Positions 16,826 to 26,330 are shown, numbered from the stretch's first letter. The stretch is 64,000 nucleotides of DNA from Reyranella sp. CPCC 100927 (GCF_007859315.1 NZ_VOHA01000015.1:62001-126000), one strand, 5' to 3'. The notes: a model not told the origin generated them from the letters alone. Numbers and translations: made by a program.

Positions 16826-18592
16826 GTGGTCACCGGCCGCGCCGATGCTGATTTCCACAGCGCCTCACGCATCCAGACATTCCTGAGCGTGCTGCTGCTG
16901 GGCGCGCAGATCCTGTGCGTCGGGTGGATGGTCCACCTCGTTCTGCGGGACGAAAGCGGACGTGCCCAGCAGGCCTACGTGTTCCTGATCTTCGGGCTGC
17001 TGGCGCTCTTCGCGTACGGCTTCACGCGCCGACCGGCATTCAGCCTGGGGCTGGTGGCGCTGCTCATCATCGCCATCCATGGGCTGTCGAGCGCGAAATA
17101 CGAGTATCTGCGCGCGCCCATGCTGATCGAGGACGTCTCGTTGCTGCTGCGGCCCGAGATCAGCGAGTTGCTGCTGCACGGCTATCCGCAACTGTCGTGG
17201 ATCTTCCTCGGCGGGATGGTGGCGTTCATTGCGTACTGGACCGCGGCGATCAAGCTCGAAGCGCCATGGCACGCGCGGCGGCGACGCTGGGCGTCGGTGG
17301 CTGCAGTTGTCGCGTCGCTGGCGGGGTTGGGGATCGTCGTTCCCGGTCCGGGGCCGCTGGGGGTGGTGACGGCCGAGGATGCCGATCCGTCGACGGCCAA
17401 CAGTGACTGGGATCTGGTCAGCCGCTTCTTCGCGTCATCCATGCATACCGGCCTCAAGCGGCCGGTCTTCGCAGCGCCGCTGGTGCCGTGGCTGGCGACG
17501 GGGACGGCGGCATCGCCGGTCGTTACCACCGGCCGACCCGATATCGTCGTGGTGCTGGAGGAGTCGACCTTCAATCCCCAGACCGTGCTGCCGTTCTGTT
17601 CGCCGCTCCTGTGCGAGCGGCCGATGCTGACCGGATCGGCCAACAGTGCCGCCGTCGGGCCGCTGCGCGTGCATGTGGTGGGCGGCCTCACATGGTTGTC
17701 GGAATTCGCCTTCCTGAGCGGCATGCCGCATTCGATGTTCGGCCAGGCCGGACAGTTCGCGCCGGCCAAGGTCCTGCCGCGCGTGAAGTACACCCTGCCG
17801 CGCTGGCTCAAGACGCTGGGGTACCGGACGGTCGTGGTGTATCCCGTCAACAAGCATGCCTATGGCGGCGCCGTTGCCTATCCGATGTATGGTTTCGACC
17901 AGGTCCTGCCGCATCCCCTGATCATCAGCGGCAAGCGCGAAGGCTACTGGGACCTTTCGGATCGCGAACTGCTGGACTACGTGCGCCAGGTGATTGCCGA
18001 GGAAGACGCCAAACCCGATCGCGAGCCATTGTTCATTTTCGTGCTGACGCTGCAGCAGCATGGCCCGCACGGATCGGCATTGAATGGCCAGCCGCCGCGT
18101 GATGACCGGCCGACATTCCCGGCGGTCGAGCCCGAGCTCAACGTCAAGCTCAACGACTACCTGACCCGGCTCCAGTGGTCCAATGACGCCCTGCGCGACT
18201 TCGATACCGCGCTCAGCCGGCGCGGCCAGCCCTATGTGCTGGCGCATTTCGGTGACCATCAACCGTCGTTCGAAGGCCTGCTGCGCGGCCAGGCCAAGCG
18301 TCCCCAGCGTCGGCAGGTGCCGGCGGATTTCGTGACCTATTTCAACATCCAGGCCGGCGGCGGCCTGCCGCGGTCGGGCTATCGGCTGGCGTTGGCGTAT
18401 CCCGTGCTCGACATTGCGCTGCTGGGCGGCCTGATCATCGATGTGGCCGGCCTGCCCAAGAATCCCTACTTCGCTGCCAACATCCGGTTGCGCGAACGCT
18501 GCGAGGGCCTGTTCATCGAGTGCGCCGACAAGGAGACATTGTCGGCGTACCAGCAATATATCTTCGACGAATTGGGTGCCGTGTCGTTCTGA
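16826..18592 (+). CDS. Membrane sulfatase-fold protein (LtaS/OpgB-like phosphoglycerol transferase family)
   Basis: A 588-residue inner-membrane protein. The first 170 residues hold four to five hydrophobic segments; the remainder is a periplasmic sulfatase-fold domain (Pfam Sulfatase). It begins DIVVVLEESTFNPQ, where the EEST Thr or Ser is in the position of the nucleophile, and contains YPVNKHAYGGA and the metal-binding HFGDHQPS near the end. Relatives transfer phosphoglycerol or phosphoethanolamine to glycans or lipids. The start is a GTG with only a weak ribosome site. A TTGACA at 16765-16770 may be part of its promoter. The substrate is unknown. Confidence 0.85.
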   Translation: MVTGRADADFHSASRIQTFLSVLLLGAQILCVGWMVHLVLRDESGRAQQAYVFLIFGLLALFAYGFTRRPAFSLGLVALLIIAIHGLSSAKYEYLRAPMLIEDVSLLLRPEISELLLHGYPQLSWIFLGGMVAFIAYWTAAIKLEAPWHARRRRWASVAAVVASLAGLGIVVPGPGPLGVVTAEDADPSTANSDWDLVSRFFASSMHTGLKRPVFAAPLVPWLATGTAASPVVTTGRPDIVVVLEESTFNPQTVLPFCSPLLCERPMLTGSANSAAVGPLRVHVVGGLTWLSEFAFLSGMPHSMFGQAGQFAPAKVLPRVKYTLPRWLKTLGYRTVVVYPVNKHAYGGAVAYPMYGFDQVLPHPLIISGKREGYWDLSDRELLDYVRQVIAEEDAKPDREPLFIFVLTLQQHGPHGSALNGQPPRDDRPTFPAVEPELNVKLNDYLTRLQWSNDALRDFDTALSRRGQPYVLAHFGDHQPSFEGLLRGQAKRPQRRQVPADFVTYFNIQAGGGLPRSGYRLALAYPVLDIALLGGLIIDVAGLPKNPYFAANIRLRERCEGLFIECADKETLSAYQQYIFDELGAVSF

Positions 18593-18698
18593 GCCTGTGG
18601 CGGTGAGAAGCGTTGACGCTATGAACCACCGCCCGTAGGTTGGCCTGTTCCGCGCCGGGAGCGCGGTATTTGCAGGACTTCCGAGAGCAACGGTCATC

Positions 18699-20309
18699 AT
18701 GAGCACGGAGCGACAACTGGCGGAGCAGGCACGCGCCTGGCCTTTCGAGGAGGCGCGGAAGATCATCGCGCGGCTCGGCGGGGCTGACGTGTCGAAAACG
18801 CCGGCCAAGGGCTACGTGCTGTTCGAGACCGGCTACGGCCCCTCGGGCCTGCCGCATATCGGCACGTTCGGCGAGGTCGTGCGCACCACCATGGTGCGCC
18901 AGGCCTTCCGCCGCCTGTCCGATATCCCGACGCGGCTGTTCTGCTTCTCCGACGACATGGACGGGCTGCGCAAGGTGCCCGACAACGTGCCGAACAAGGA
19001 GATGCTGGCCGCCAACTTGGGCAAGCCGCTGACCGCGGTGCCCGATCCGTTCAGCAACGAGTATCCCAGCTTCGGCGCCGCCAACAACGCGCGCCTGCGC
19101 GCGTTCCTCGATTCGTTCGGCTTCGACTACGAGTTCCAGTCAGGCACCGACTGGTACAAGTCGGGCCGCTTCGATCCCATGCTGCGCGCCATGCTGCACC
19201 ACTACGACCAGATCCAGGCCTTGATGCTGCCCACCCTGGGCGAGGAGCGGCAGCAGACCTACAGCATCTTCCTGCCGATCTGCCGCAAGACCGGCCGCGT
19301 CCTGCAGGTGCCGGTGGTGAAGACCGACGCCGATGCCGGCACCATCGTCTACCGCGACGAGGATGGCAGCCTGGTCGAGACGCCGGTGACCGGCGGCAAC
19401 GTCAAGCTGCAGTGGAAGGCCGACTGGGCCGGTCGCTGGTATGCGCTCGGTGTCGACTACGAGATGTACGGCAAGGACCTGATCCCGTCGGCCGAACTCA
19501 GCGCCAGAATCGTGAAGATCCTGGGCGGGCGGCCGCCGGAAGGGTTCAACTATGAGCTCTTCCTCGACCAGGAAGGCAAGAAGATCTCCAAGTCCAAGGG
19601 CAATGGGCTCTCGGTCGAGGAGTGGCTGCGCTACGCTCCGCCGGAGAGCCTGTCGCTGTACATGCACCAGCAGCCGCGTCGCGCCAAGCGGCTCTACTTT
19701 GACGTCATCCCGCGCGCCGTCGACGAGTATCTATCGCTGGTCGAGAAGCTGCCGAACGAGGATCCGGCCAAGGCGTTGGAGAATCCGGCCTGGCATATCC
19801 ATGACGGCAAGGCGCCCGAGCATCATGCCGGCGGCGTCAGTTTCGCCATGCTGCTGAACCTCGCTGGCGTAGCGCACACCGACGACAAGAATGTGCTGTG
19901 GCAGTACCTGCGCCGCTATGTGCCGGGCGCCACGCAGCAGAACGCGCCTTACCTCGACCGGCTGCTGACCAACGCGGTGGCCTACTACGTGGACTTCGTG
20001 AAGGCGCACAAGAAGTTCCGGCTGCCGACACCGACCGAGCGCGCGGCGCTCACCGATCTCGCCGATACGCTGCGCCGCATCTCCGACAATGCCACGGCCG
20101 AGTTCATCCAGAACGAGGTCTACGAAGCGGGCAAGCGGCACTTCGCGCAAGCCGAGCTGCGCCAGTGGTTCAAGACCCTCTATGAGGTTCTGCTGGGCAG
20201 CGAGCAGGGACCCCGCATGGGCGCCTTCATCAAGCTCTACGGCCGCGACAACGTCGTGCATCTGATCGACCGCGCGCTTGCCGGCGAGGATCTCGGCAAA
20301 GCGGCGTAA
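18699..20309 (+). CDS. lysK: Class I lysyl-tRNA synthetase
   Basis: A 536-residue class I LysRS, the archaeal-type enzyme also found in many alphaproteobacteria. The HIGH element is PSGLPHIG (48-55) and the KMSKS element is KISKSKGNG (about 293-301); [15 protein letters not shown] and the helical C-terminal anticodon-binding part follow. It charges tRNA-Lys. It stands 106 bases after the sulfatase-like gene, which itself is not a translation gene. Its 3' end overlaps antisense with the reading frame of the neighbouring cupin gene, as noted separately. Confidence 0.97.
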   Translation: MSTERQLAEQARAWPFEEARKIIARLGGADVSKTPAKGYVLFETGYGPSGLPHIGTFGEVVRTTMVRQAFRRLSDIPTRLFCFSDDMDGLRKVPDNVPNKEMLAANLGKPLTAVPDPFSNEYPSFGAANNARLRAFLDSFGFDYEFQSGTDWYKSGRFDPMLRAMLHHYDQIQALMLPTLGEERQQTYSIFLPICRKTGRVLQVPVVKTDADAGTIVYRDEDGSLVETPVTGGNVKLQWKADWAGRWYALGVDYEMYGKDLIPSAELSARIVKILGGRPPEGFNYELFLDQEGKKISKSKGNGLSVEEWLRYAPPESLSLYMHQQPRRAKRLYFDVIPRAVDEYLSLVEKLPNEDPAKALENPAWHIHDGKAPEHHAGGVSFAMLLNLAGVAHTDDKNVLWQYLRRYVPGATQQNAPYLDRLLTNAVAYYVDFVKAHKKFRLPTPTERAALTDLADTLRRISDNATAEFIQNEVYEAGKRHFAQAELRQWFKTLYEVLLGSEQGPRMGAFIKLYGRDNVVHLIDRALAGEDLGKAA

Positions 20310-20314
20310 ACCGC

Positions 20315-20702
20315 CTATTCGTGCCGCTTTTGGCCCATCGGGGTGGTCGCTCCACGCGACGTTGCCGCTGCGCGGGGTGACGAACAGGATCTGGACCTCC
20401 GGTGTGTGCGGCTTGCCGCTGTGCGCCACGCCGCGCGGGATCAGCAGCACGTCGCCCGGGCCGACGTGGTGTGTCTGGTCCGCATGTTCGCTTGATCGCA
20501 GCGTCATTGTCAGTCGTCCGGCAATGATGATCAGCAGTTCGTCGCCATCGTCGTGCCGCTCCCAGAAGCCGTCGGTTCCCTCGGGTGGGATACGGATGAC
20601 GCCGAGCATCGCCTGACCTTGAACGGCGTAGTCGGCGAGGACGTTGGGGCGCCGGGCATCGGTGATGGCGGCGATTTGCGCTGAAATCGAAAAGCTGGTC
20701 AT
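20315..20702 (-). CDS. Cupin-domain protein with uncertain 3' end
   Basis: The first about 125 residues form a complete cupin: HDDGDELLIIIAGRLTM (motif 1 region with E) and PGDVLLIPRGVAHSG (motif 2, with His). The frame has no stop where such a protein should end and stays open through the whole antisense of the LysRS gene's end, to 19731. A stop in the neighbouring frame at 20315-20317 lies just before the LysRS stop and would end the protein after a short tail, so a one-base frameshift near 20325-20340 is likely; I give that end here. It starts 11 bases after the stop of the SDR gene and is probably in the same operon. Confidence 0.7.
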
Positions 20703-20712
20703 GGATGCATCC

Positions 20713-21546
20713 TCATGTGCGAGTAGCGCCGGGATCGGCCTCCAGGCGCGCGGCCAGCAGGTCGCCGAAGGCGGCGTCGGGCAGCGTGCGCCATGCCGTG
20801 ATCAGCGCCTGTGCGGCTTCGCCGATTACGATGCGCAACGGTGGACGATCACTCTCCAGCGAATCCGCGACGGCGTGGGCCAGCAGGTCGGGGTCGGTAC
20901 CGCCACCCTGTTCTGCCGTCGCCTGCTGGAGCATCGCCAGCATCCGGCGGCGCCGAGTTGCTAAGAGCGGGCTGTCGCTGTCGGGATGGTGAAAACCGAT
21001 CCCGGTGCGCATGCCATCGGGTTCCACCAGGGTCACGTGGATCCGCGTGCCGCGCAGTTCGTGCGCCAACGCCTCGGAGATGCCTTCCAGCGCATGCTTG
21101 CTGGCCGCATAGGCGCCCAGGAACGGGGCGCCCACGATGCCGGCGAGCGAGCTGATGTTGACGATGCGCCCGGCTCCCTGATCGCGCATCACCGGCAACA
21201 CGGCTTTCATCATCCGCATGACACCGAAGAAGTTCGTCTCCATCTGGTCCCGGGTGTCCGCGACGCTGGTTTCCTCGACCGCGCCCACGAAGGCATAGCC
21301 GGCGTTGTTGATCAGGACGTCGATGCGTCCTTCAGCACCCCGGACGTCGTCGACGCACGCCTGGACGGAAGCGTCGGATCGCACATCGAGCTGGAGCATC
21401 GGCCAGGCGACGTCATGCGATCCGCGCGGCTGACGGCTGGTGCCGTAGACGCGCAGTCCGCGCTGCCGGAAATGACGCGCCATGGCCTGCCCCAGACCGG
21501 AGGAGGCGCCAGTTACAAGAACAACTCCGTTCGGTGACGTTGTCAT
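20713..21546 (-). CDS. SDR-family oxidoreductase
   Basis: A 277-residue classical short-chain dehydrogenase: cofactor motif TGASSGLG (12-19), NNAG (80-83), catalytic Ser in INISSLAG (about 132) and YAASK (146-150). The C-terminal extension with LEGISEALAHELRGTRIHVTLVEPD resembles the KR-like group acting on lipophilic ketones or alcohols. The ATG at 21546 is chosen because GGAG lies about six bases upstream. It is divergent from a TetR gene and followed by a cupin gene. An inverted repeat at 21577-21609 lies just upstream. The substrate is unknown. Confidence 0.9.
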   Translation of the reverse strand: MTTSPNGVVLVTGASSGLGQAMARHFRQRGLRVYGTSRQPRGSHDVAWPMLQLDVRSDASVQACVDDVRGAEGRIDVLINNAGYAFVGAVEETSVADTRDQMETNFFGVMRMMKAVLPVMRDQGAGRIVNISSLAGIVGAPFLGAYAASKHALEGISEALAHELRGTRIHVTLVEPDGMRTGIGFHHPDSDSPLLATRRRRMLAMLQQATAEQGGGTDPDLLAHAVADSLESDRPPLRIVIGEAAQALITAWRTLPDAAFGDLLAARLEADPGATRT

Positions 21547-21576
21547 CAGCATCTCCGTTGCCGCATCTCTTTCAAT

Positions 21577-21609
21577 ATGCGAATGTTTCGTCACATTTCC
21601 TATTCGCAT
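21577..21609. promoter_or_regulatory. Inverted repeat in the SDR/TetR divergent promoter
   Basis: ATGCGAAT at 21577-21584 and ATTCGCAT at 21602-21609 form perfect 8-base arms around 17 bases, in the gap between the leftward SDR gene and the rightward TetR gene. It could be the binding site of that TetR protein or of another regulator. It differs from the ATTCC-NN-GGAAT sites downstream of the TetR gene. Confidence 0.45.
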
Positions 21610-21623
21610 TCGGGAACACGGGC

Positions 21624-22262
21624 TTGGCCATCAGATCCGTTGCGACAAACCCACGTAAATCGCCACGTCAGGCTCGTTCACGCGCCACCGTGGATGCGCT
21701 GGTCACGGCGGCGGCTCAGGTTTTGGTGAAGCGGGGATACGATGGGACAACCACGGCGCGCGTCGCCGAGCGGGCCGGCGTCAGCGTCGGGTCGCTCTAC
21801 CAGTACTTCCCCAACAAGGAGGCACTGGTCGCCGCGCTGATCGAGCGGCACGCCAACGAAATCGTCGTCGTCAACCGACGGGCCCTGGAAAGCCCCGAAG
21901 CCGCGACCTTGGAAGGCGGCCTGCGCGCCGCGATCAGAGCCGGAGTCGATTCCCACCGCATTGATCCGGTATTGCACAAGATCCTGGTCGAGCAGGTGCC
22001 GCGCATAGGTCGAATGGCCAAGGCGATGGATACCAGCCGGCAGATCACCCAGGCGCTCGAAGGCCACTTGCGCCGCCATGCCCGGATGCTGCGCCGGGGC
22101 CTGGACCCGGCGGTCGCGGCGGTCGTCGTCGAGACGGCGTTGGAAGCACTGACGCACAAGGCGGTCACCGAGCGCCGGGACCTTCTGGCCGGCGGCATCG
22201 TCGAGCGGGAAGCTTATGCGCTGATCGCGAACTACCTGCTACCACCGGGCCGCCACCGATAA
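21624..22262 (+). CDS. TetR-family transcriptional regulator
   Basis: A repressor of about 212 residues with an N-terminal TetR helix-turn-helix: ARSRATVDALVTAAAQVLVKRGYDGTTTA in outline, then VAERAGVSVGSLYQYFPNKEAL, the diagnostic recognition-helix segment. The C-terminal ligand domain is helical. The start is uncertain: the in-frame TTG at 21624 is used because it precedes the conserved part closely; a GTG at 21534 would overlap the SDR gene. It lies between the SDR/cupin pair and the nitroreductase gene. Three ATTCC-NN-GGAAT palindromes follow its stop and precede the nitroreductase, its probable target. Confidence 0.88.
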   Translation: MAIRSVATNPRKSPRQARSRATVDALVTAAAQVLVKRGYDGTTTARVAERAGVSVGSLYQYFPNKEALVAALIERHANEIVVVNRRALESPEAATLEGGLRAAIRAGVDSHRIDPVLHKILVEQVPRIGRMAKAMDTSRQITQALEGHLRRHARMLRRGLDPAVAAVVVETALEALTHKAVTERRDLLAGGIVEREAYALIANYLLPPGRHR

Positions 22263-22263
22263 C

Positions 22264-22328
22264 ATTCCAAGGAATATTTTGGGCTTGCCATTATTCATTC
22301 CGAGGAATATATACACATTCCATGGAAT
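22264..22328. promoter_or_regulatory. Three ATTCC-NN-GGAAT operators
   Basis: ATTCCAAGGAAT (22264-22275), ATTCCGAGGAAT (22297-22308) and ATTCCATGGAAT (22317-22328) share a 5-2-5 palindrome, in an AT-rich gap of 79 bases. The spacing between starts is 33 and 20 bp. The last copy abuts the ribosome-binding site of the Tat-exported nitroreductase gene, a position suited to repression. The binder is likely the TetR protein just upstream, or the MarR protein just downstream. Confidence 0.72.
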
Positions 22329-22341
22329 GGAGGAGGCGAGA

Positions 22342-23499
22342 ATGATGGCCAGGCGCAATTTCATCCGCGTTTTGGGTGGTGGTGCAATCGTGGCGGCAGG
22401 TGCGGCGCTAGCGGTGCCGCGACTGGACGCCATGCCGGCCTCGGCGATCGAGGGATGGAGCGGGCCCAAGACCGAGGAACGCGATCCGCGGCGGCGCGCG
22501 ATCGCCTGGGCGATGCTGGCGCCCAACCCGCACAACATGCAGTCGTGGCTGGTGGACCTGAAGCGGCCTGACGAAATCGTCCTTCATGTCGATCGCGATC
22601 GCCTGCTGCCGGAAACCGACCCGTTTGGTCGCCAGATCGTGGTCGGGCAGGGCGCCTTTCTCGAACTGCTGAGCCTGGCGCTGGCGGCCGAGGGCTATCG
22701 GGCCGATATCGTCTTGTTTCCCGACGGCGAATTCGCGATGGATCGTATTGACGGGCGGCCCGTTGCGCGCGTCAGGCTGGCGAAGGACGCGGCGCTCAAG
22801 GTCGATCCGCTGTTCGCCCAGATCCCGCGCCGGCGTTCGACCAAGACGCCGTATGAGGGACGGCCGCTGACGGAGGCGCACCGGCAGGCGCTGATCGTGG
22901 TGCACAACGCGGCGAGCGCGCTGCCACTGGGTTTCGCGGTCAGCGACGGACGTGCCGGCGATTTGCGTGACATCGCGACGAAGGCCAGCGATATCGAGAT
23001 GAACACGCCGCGCACCCACAAGGAGAGCATCGACCGGTTGCGTATCGGTGCCGCCGAGATCGCGGCCCATCGCGATGGCCTGGTGTTGCGCGGTCCCGGC
23101 GTGTGGTTCGGACGCCAATTCGGGCTCGTCACGCACGAAAAGGCCATGACGCCGGGCACGACAGCGTGGCAGGGCGGACGCGACTACATCCTGGCGCCCT
23201 ACGCCAATGCGACGTCCTTCGGCTGGATCGCGGCACCCAGCCACGGGCGATCGGCCCAGGTGCTTGCCGGCCGTGCCTATGCCCGCCTGAATCTGAAAGC
23301 GACCGAATTGGGCGTGGCCATGCAGCCGCACAGCCAGGCGCTGCAGGAGTATCCCGAAATGGCCGACCTCTACCGCGCCATCCACAAGGCAACGATCACG
23401 CCCGAAAGCCTGACGGTGCAGATGTTCTTCCGCCTCGGCTATGCTGCCACCCCGGGACCGGCGCCACGCCGGTCGCCCGACAGTATCGTGATGGGTTGA
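22342..23499 (+). CDS. Tat-exported Acg-type nitroreductase-family protein
   Basis: A 385-residue protein starting with a twin-arginine signal (MMARRNFIRVLGGGAIVAAG; R-R-x-F-I then a hydrophobic stretch), so it is probably exported folded, with a flavin bound. The rest resembles the Acg-type FMN-binding nitroreductase group: WAMLAPNPHNMQSW (FMN-phosphate region), RRSTKTPYEGRPLT and a C-terminal GVAMQPHSQALQEYPEM. The ATG at 22342 follows GGAGGAGG. It is preceded by three operator palindromes and followed two bases later by a MarR gene. The electron donor and substrate are unknown. Confidence 0.85.
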   Translation: MMARRNFIRVLGGGAIVAAGAALAVPRLDAMPASAIEGWSGPKTEERDPRRRAIAWAMLAPNPHNMQSWLVDLKRPDEIVLHVDRDRLLPETDPFGRQIVVGQGAFLELLSLALAAEGYRADIVLFPDGEFAMDRIDGRPVARVRLAKDAALKVDPLFAQIPRRRSTKTPYEGRPLTEAHRQALIVVHNAASALPLGFAVSDGRAGDLRDIATKASDIEMNTPRTHKESIDRLRIGAAEIAAHRDGLVLRGPGVWFGRQFGLVTHEKAMTPGTTAWQGGRDYILAPYANATSFGWIAAPSHGRSAQVLAGRAYARLNLKATELGVAMQPHSQALQEYPEMADLYRAIHKATITPESLTVQMFFRLGYAATPGPAPRRSPDSIVMG

Positions 23500-23501
23500 G
23501 C

Positions 23502-24011
23502 ATGGCGGCAGCAACACGCCGTATGTCGGGCACGGCCACCGGCACCGAAGCCACCGGGACGGTGCCGGCCAGTCCAACGCCGCTGCCGTTCCGCATCATC
23601 AACTGGATCGGCATCATCGACCAGCTGGTCGGCACGCAGGCCAACCGGCTGCTCCGGCCACTCGATATGCCGCTGCCGCAGTTCATCATGCTGAACCATT
23701 TCAGTCACCGGCTGACGGAAGGCAAGACGGTGATGAGCATTGCGCGCGCCATGCAGCAGCCGCAGCCGGGGATCACCAAGACGGTTCAGAAGATGCTGGC
23801 CAAGCGCTGGCTACGCGAGCAGGCGAACCCCGAGGACGGACGTTCCAAGGTGCTGTTCCTGACGCCGGCCGGGCTCGCGCGCCACAACGAGGCCGTCGCG
23901 ATCTTTGCGCGGGAACTGGCGCCGGCTTTTGGCGGCTGGTCGCCGGCGGAACTGGAACAGCTCTTTGCCCAGCTCGACCGACTGAAGATCTGGCTCGATG
24001 ACAATCGCTGA
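23502..24011 (+). CDS. MarR-family transcriptional regulator
   Basis: A 169-residue winged-helix protein. MSIARAMQQPQPGITKTVQKMLAKRWLRE is the DNA-recognition part and the wing follows as ANPEDGRSKVLFLTPAGL, the typical D-x-R-x-K/R-x-x-x-L-T-x-x-G of MarR proteins. It starts two bases after the stop of the nitroreductase gene, so both are probably made from one message and the regulator may sense the nitroreductase's substrate. The N-terminal 25 residues are low-complexity Thr/Ala/Pro and may not be conserved. Confidence 0.88.
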   Translation: MAAATRRMSGTATGTEATGTVPASPTPLPFRIINWIGIIDQLVGTQANRLLRPLDMPLPQFIMLNHFSHRLTEGKTVMSIARAMQQPQPGITKTVQKMLAKRWLREQANPEDGRSKVLFLTPAGLARHNEAVAIFARELAPAFGGWSPAELEQLFAQLDRLKIWLDDNR

Positions 24012-24022
24012 TGCCGCGTGCA

Positions 24023-26236
24023 TCAGAACCGATGGCTGAGGGTTGCGTAGACTGTCCGCCGGTTACCTTCGAGCACGGTCCCCTGATAGAAGCTCGACGT
24101 AAAATAGCGCTTGTCGAACAGGTTCGCGGCGCTCACCGACAGCTTGAGGCCCTCCAGTGAGTGAATGAGGTTGCCGACCTCGTAGCTGATCGAGGCGTCG
24201 AACAGCGCATAGCCTGGGATCTTGTCGACGTTGGTGGCGTTGGTGGTGCGGCCGACATAGCGCACGCCGGCCCCCAGGCGCAGGCCTCTGAAGTCGCCGC
24301 TCTGGAAAGCATAGTCCAGCCACAGCGAGGCGCTGTGCCGCGGCACCTTCTCCAGGCGCTTGCCCTTGAGCACCGTGTCCTTGGTGACCTTGGCGTCGAG
24401 ATAGGCGTAGGACCCGATCACGCTCAACCCTTCGGTCAGAGTCGTTTTGCCCTCGAGCTCGAAGCCGCGCGAGCGCGTTTCACCGGTCTGGTTGAAGAAG
24501 CCGGGATTGTTGGGATCCGCGGTCGCCACGTTGGTCTGCGTGATGTTGAAGACCGAGGCGGTCACGTAGCCGTTGATGCCGGGCGGCTGGTATTTCACGC
24601 CGGCTTCGAACTGCCGCGCCTTGCTGGGCTCGAACGGCTTGCCGTCGGAACGGTTGAAGGGCAGCGGGTTGAAGGACGTCGAGTAGCTCGCGTAGGGCAC
24701 GATACCGGCCTCGAACACGTAGCCCACGCCGACGCGGTAGGAGAACGCCTTGTCCTCGCGATGCACGGCGCTGTTGGTGATGCCGTTCTTCGTGCGGCTG
24801 GTGACCCAGTCCTGGCGGGCACCCAGGGTGACGATCAGGCCGCCGACCTTGATCTGGTCCTGAACATAGACGCCGAGCTGCTGGATGTTCTGGGTGGCGC
24901 GCACGTTGGGTGCTGCCGGCAGGATGATCGGTGCGCCGTAGACCGGGTTGTAGACATCGAGATCGGCCGTGGCGCCGATCCACCGCCGGTCGCGGCGCAC
25001 ATAGGTCGCGAAGTCGATGCCGCCAATGATCGTGTGCTGCAACGGTCCTGTCGTGATCTTGCCTTCGATGTGGTTGTCGGTGAGGACTCCTTCCGAATCC
25101 TGTCGCCGCGCATAAGGTGTTCGCTTGTAGAAGCGATTGTTGGTGAGAGCGCCACCGTTGCTGGCGCCCATGGCCTGGTACTCGGTGTCCGTCGTGCTGT
25201 AGCGCGTGATCGAATGCAGGCGCCACGATTCGCTGAAGGCATGGTCCAGAATGTAGCCGACCGACGTGCTCTTGATCGCTTCCTTGTTGAAGTCGGGTTC
25301 GCCCAGGAACAGATCGCGGGACAGGCGGCCGTTGGGATTCGGCCGCAATGTGCCCGAAATCGGCAGGCTCTGCTCGGAACCGCCGCGGCGCAGCCAGAGG
25401 TGGTTGGCCAGCACCGTGAACGACGTGTCGGCGTTCGGCTTCCAGGTGAACGCCGGCGCGATGTAGAGGCGGCGATCCGGCGTGTGGGCGACCTGAGAGT
25501 CGGCATCGCGGGCAAGGCCGGTCAGGCGGTAGGCGAACTGGTCGTTGACGGGACCGCTGAGATCGAAGGCGCCTTGCACGCGGTTGAAGCTACCGCCCTG
25601 GACCTGCACTTCGTTCAGGCGCTCGAACAGCGGCCGCTTGGTCAGCAGGTTCACGACGCCGCCCGGCGTGCCCTGGCCGTAGAGAGCGGAGACCGAGCCC
25701 TTGATGATGTCGATGCGCTCCAGCCCGTAGGTCTCGATGTTGGAGTCGTAGTTGTTGAAACCGCCGCGCACGCCGTCCTGGTAGATGCCGAGGAAATTGA
25801 TGGCGCGATAGCCGCGGATATAGATGTCGGCGGCGCCCTGGCCGCCGGGATAGTCGACGGCACGGATGCCCGGCGTGTAGCCGACCGCGGCGTTGAAATC
25901 CTGCACGCCGCGCCGGTCGAGCTCCTCGCGGGTCACGACGCTGATGGCCGCAGGCACCTCGCGCAGCGGCGTGTTCGACTTGGTCCCGGCCGTCGAGTGG
26001 GTCGCCACGATCCCCGAGGTGCCGAAGGTCGGCGCCTGGACCTGAATCGGATCCAGTGTGACCACCGGGTCGGCCGTCTGCGCCGAGGACGTCGCGACGT
26101 GAGCGAGAAGCACAGCCGGCGTCACGCCGCTCATCAATGCCGCACGCCGCACCGCTCGCGAAACACCCGCGCCATGCCGACTCAACATCACTACGCCCCC
26201 CAACGCCTGCGCTGCCGTTGGCCACGGCTGCGTCAT
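24023..26236 (-). CDS. TonB-dependent siderophore receptor
   Basis: A 737-residue outer-membrane receptor. After a signal region ending near SSAQTADP comes the plug domain: PLREVPAAISVVTREELDRRGV (TonB-box-near region), YIRGYRAINFLGIYQDGVR and GLERIDIIKGSVSALYGQGTPGGVVN, a set typical of FhuA/FoxA-type ferric siderophore receptors. The beta-barrel follows and ends with an aromatic residue after RRTVYATLSHRF, the usual last-strand signature. The first ATG has AGGGACTC upstream. It is monocistronic, with no TonB, ABC transporter or siderophore genes beside it, and no clear Fur box was seen upstream. The ligand is unknown. Confidence 0.93.
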   Translation of the reverse strand: MTQPWPTAAQALGGVVMLSRHGAGVSRAVRRAALMSGVTPAVLLAHVATSSAQTADPVVTLDPIQVQAPTFGTSGIVATHSTAGTKSNTPLREVPAAISVVTREELDRRGVQDFNAAVGYTPGIRAVDYPGGQGAADIYIRGYRAINFLGIYQDGVRGGFNNYDSNIETYGLERIDIIKGSVSALYGQGTPGGVVNLLTKRPLFERLNEVQVQGGSFNRVQGAFDLSGPVNDQFAYRLTGLARDADSQVAHTPDRRLYIAPAFTWKPNADTSFTVLANHLWLRRGGSEQSLPISGTLRPNPNGRLSRDLFLGEPDFNKEAIKSTSVGYILDHAFSESWRLHSITRYSTTDTEYQAMGASNGGALTNNRFYKRTPYARRQDSEGVLTDNHIEGKITTGPLQHTIIGGIDFATYVRRDRRWIGATADLDVYNPVYGAPIILPAAPNVRATQNIQQLGVYVQDQIKVGGLIVTLGARQDWVTSRTKNGITNSAVHREDKAFSYRVGVGYVFEAGIVPYASYSTSFNPLPFNRSDGKPFEPSKARQFEAGVKYQPPGINGYVTASVFNITQTNVATADPNNPGFFNQTGETRSRGFELEGKTTLTEGLSVIGSYAYLDAKVTKDTVLKGKRLEKVPRHSASLWLDYAFQSGDFRGLRLGAGVRYVGRTTNATNVDKIPGYALFDASISYEVGNLIHSLEGLKLSVSAANLFDKRYFTSSFYQGTVLEGNRRTVYATLSHRF

Positions 26237-26330
26237 GGTTGAGTCCCTAGAGGGCGCCTATCGCTCGTTCAACCATATTTTTAGAATGGATTTAATAAGC
26301 ATTACCGATTGAAGGAATCAGGGGCCAAAT

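Noticed and set aside
24161-26242. A 693-residue plus-strand frame opposite the TonB receptor gene
   Set aside because: It is antisense to a complete plug-barrel receptor and carries no motif.
26237-26330. A Fur box upstream of the TonB receptor
   Set aside because: The gap is AT-rich, but no convincing 19-bp GATAAT-type palindrome could be found by eye.
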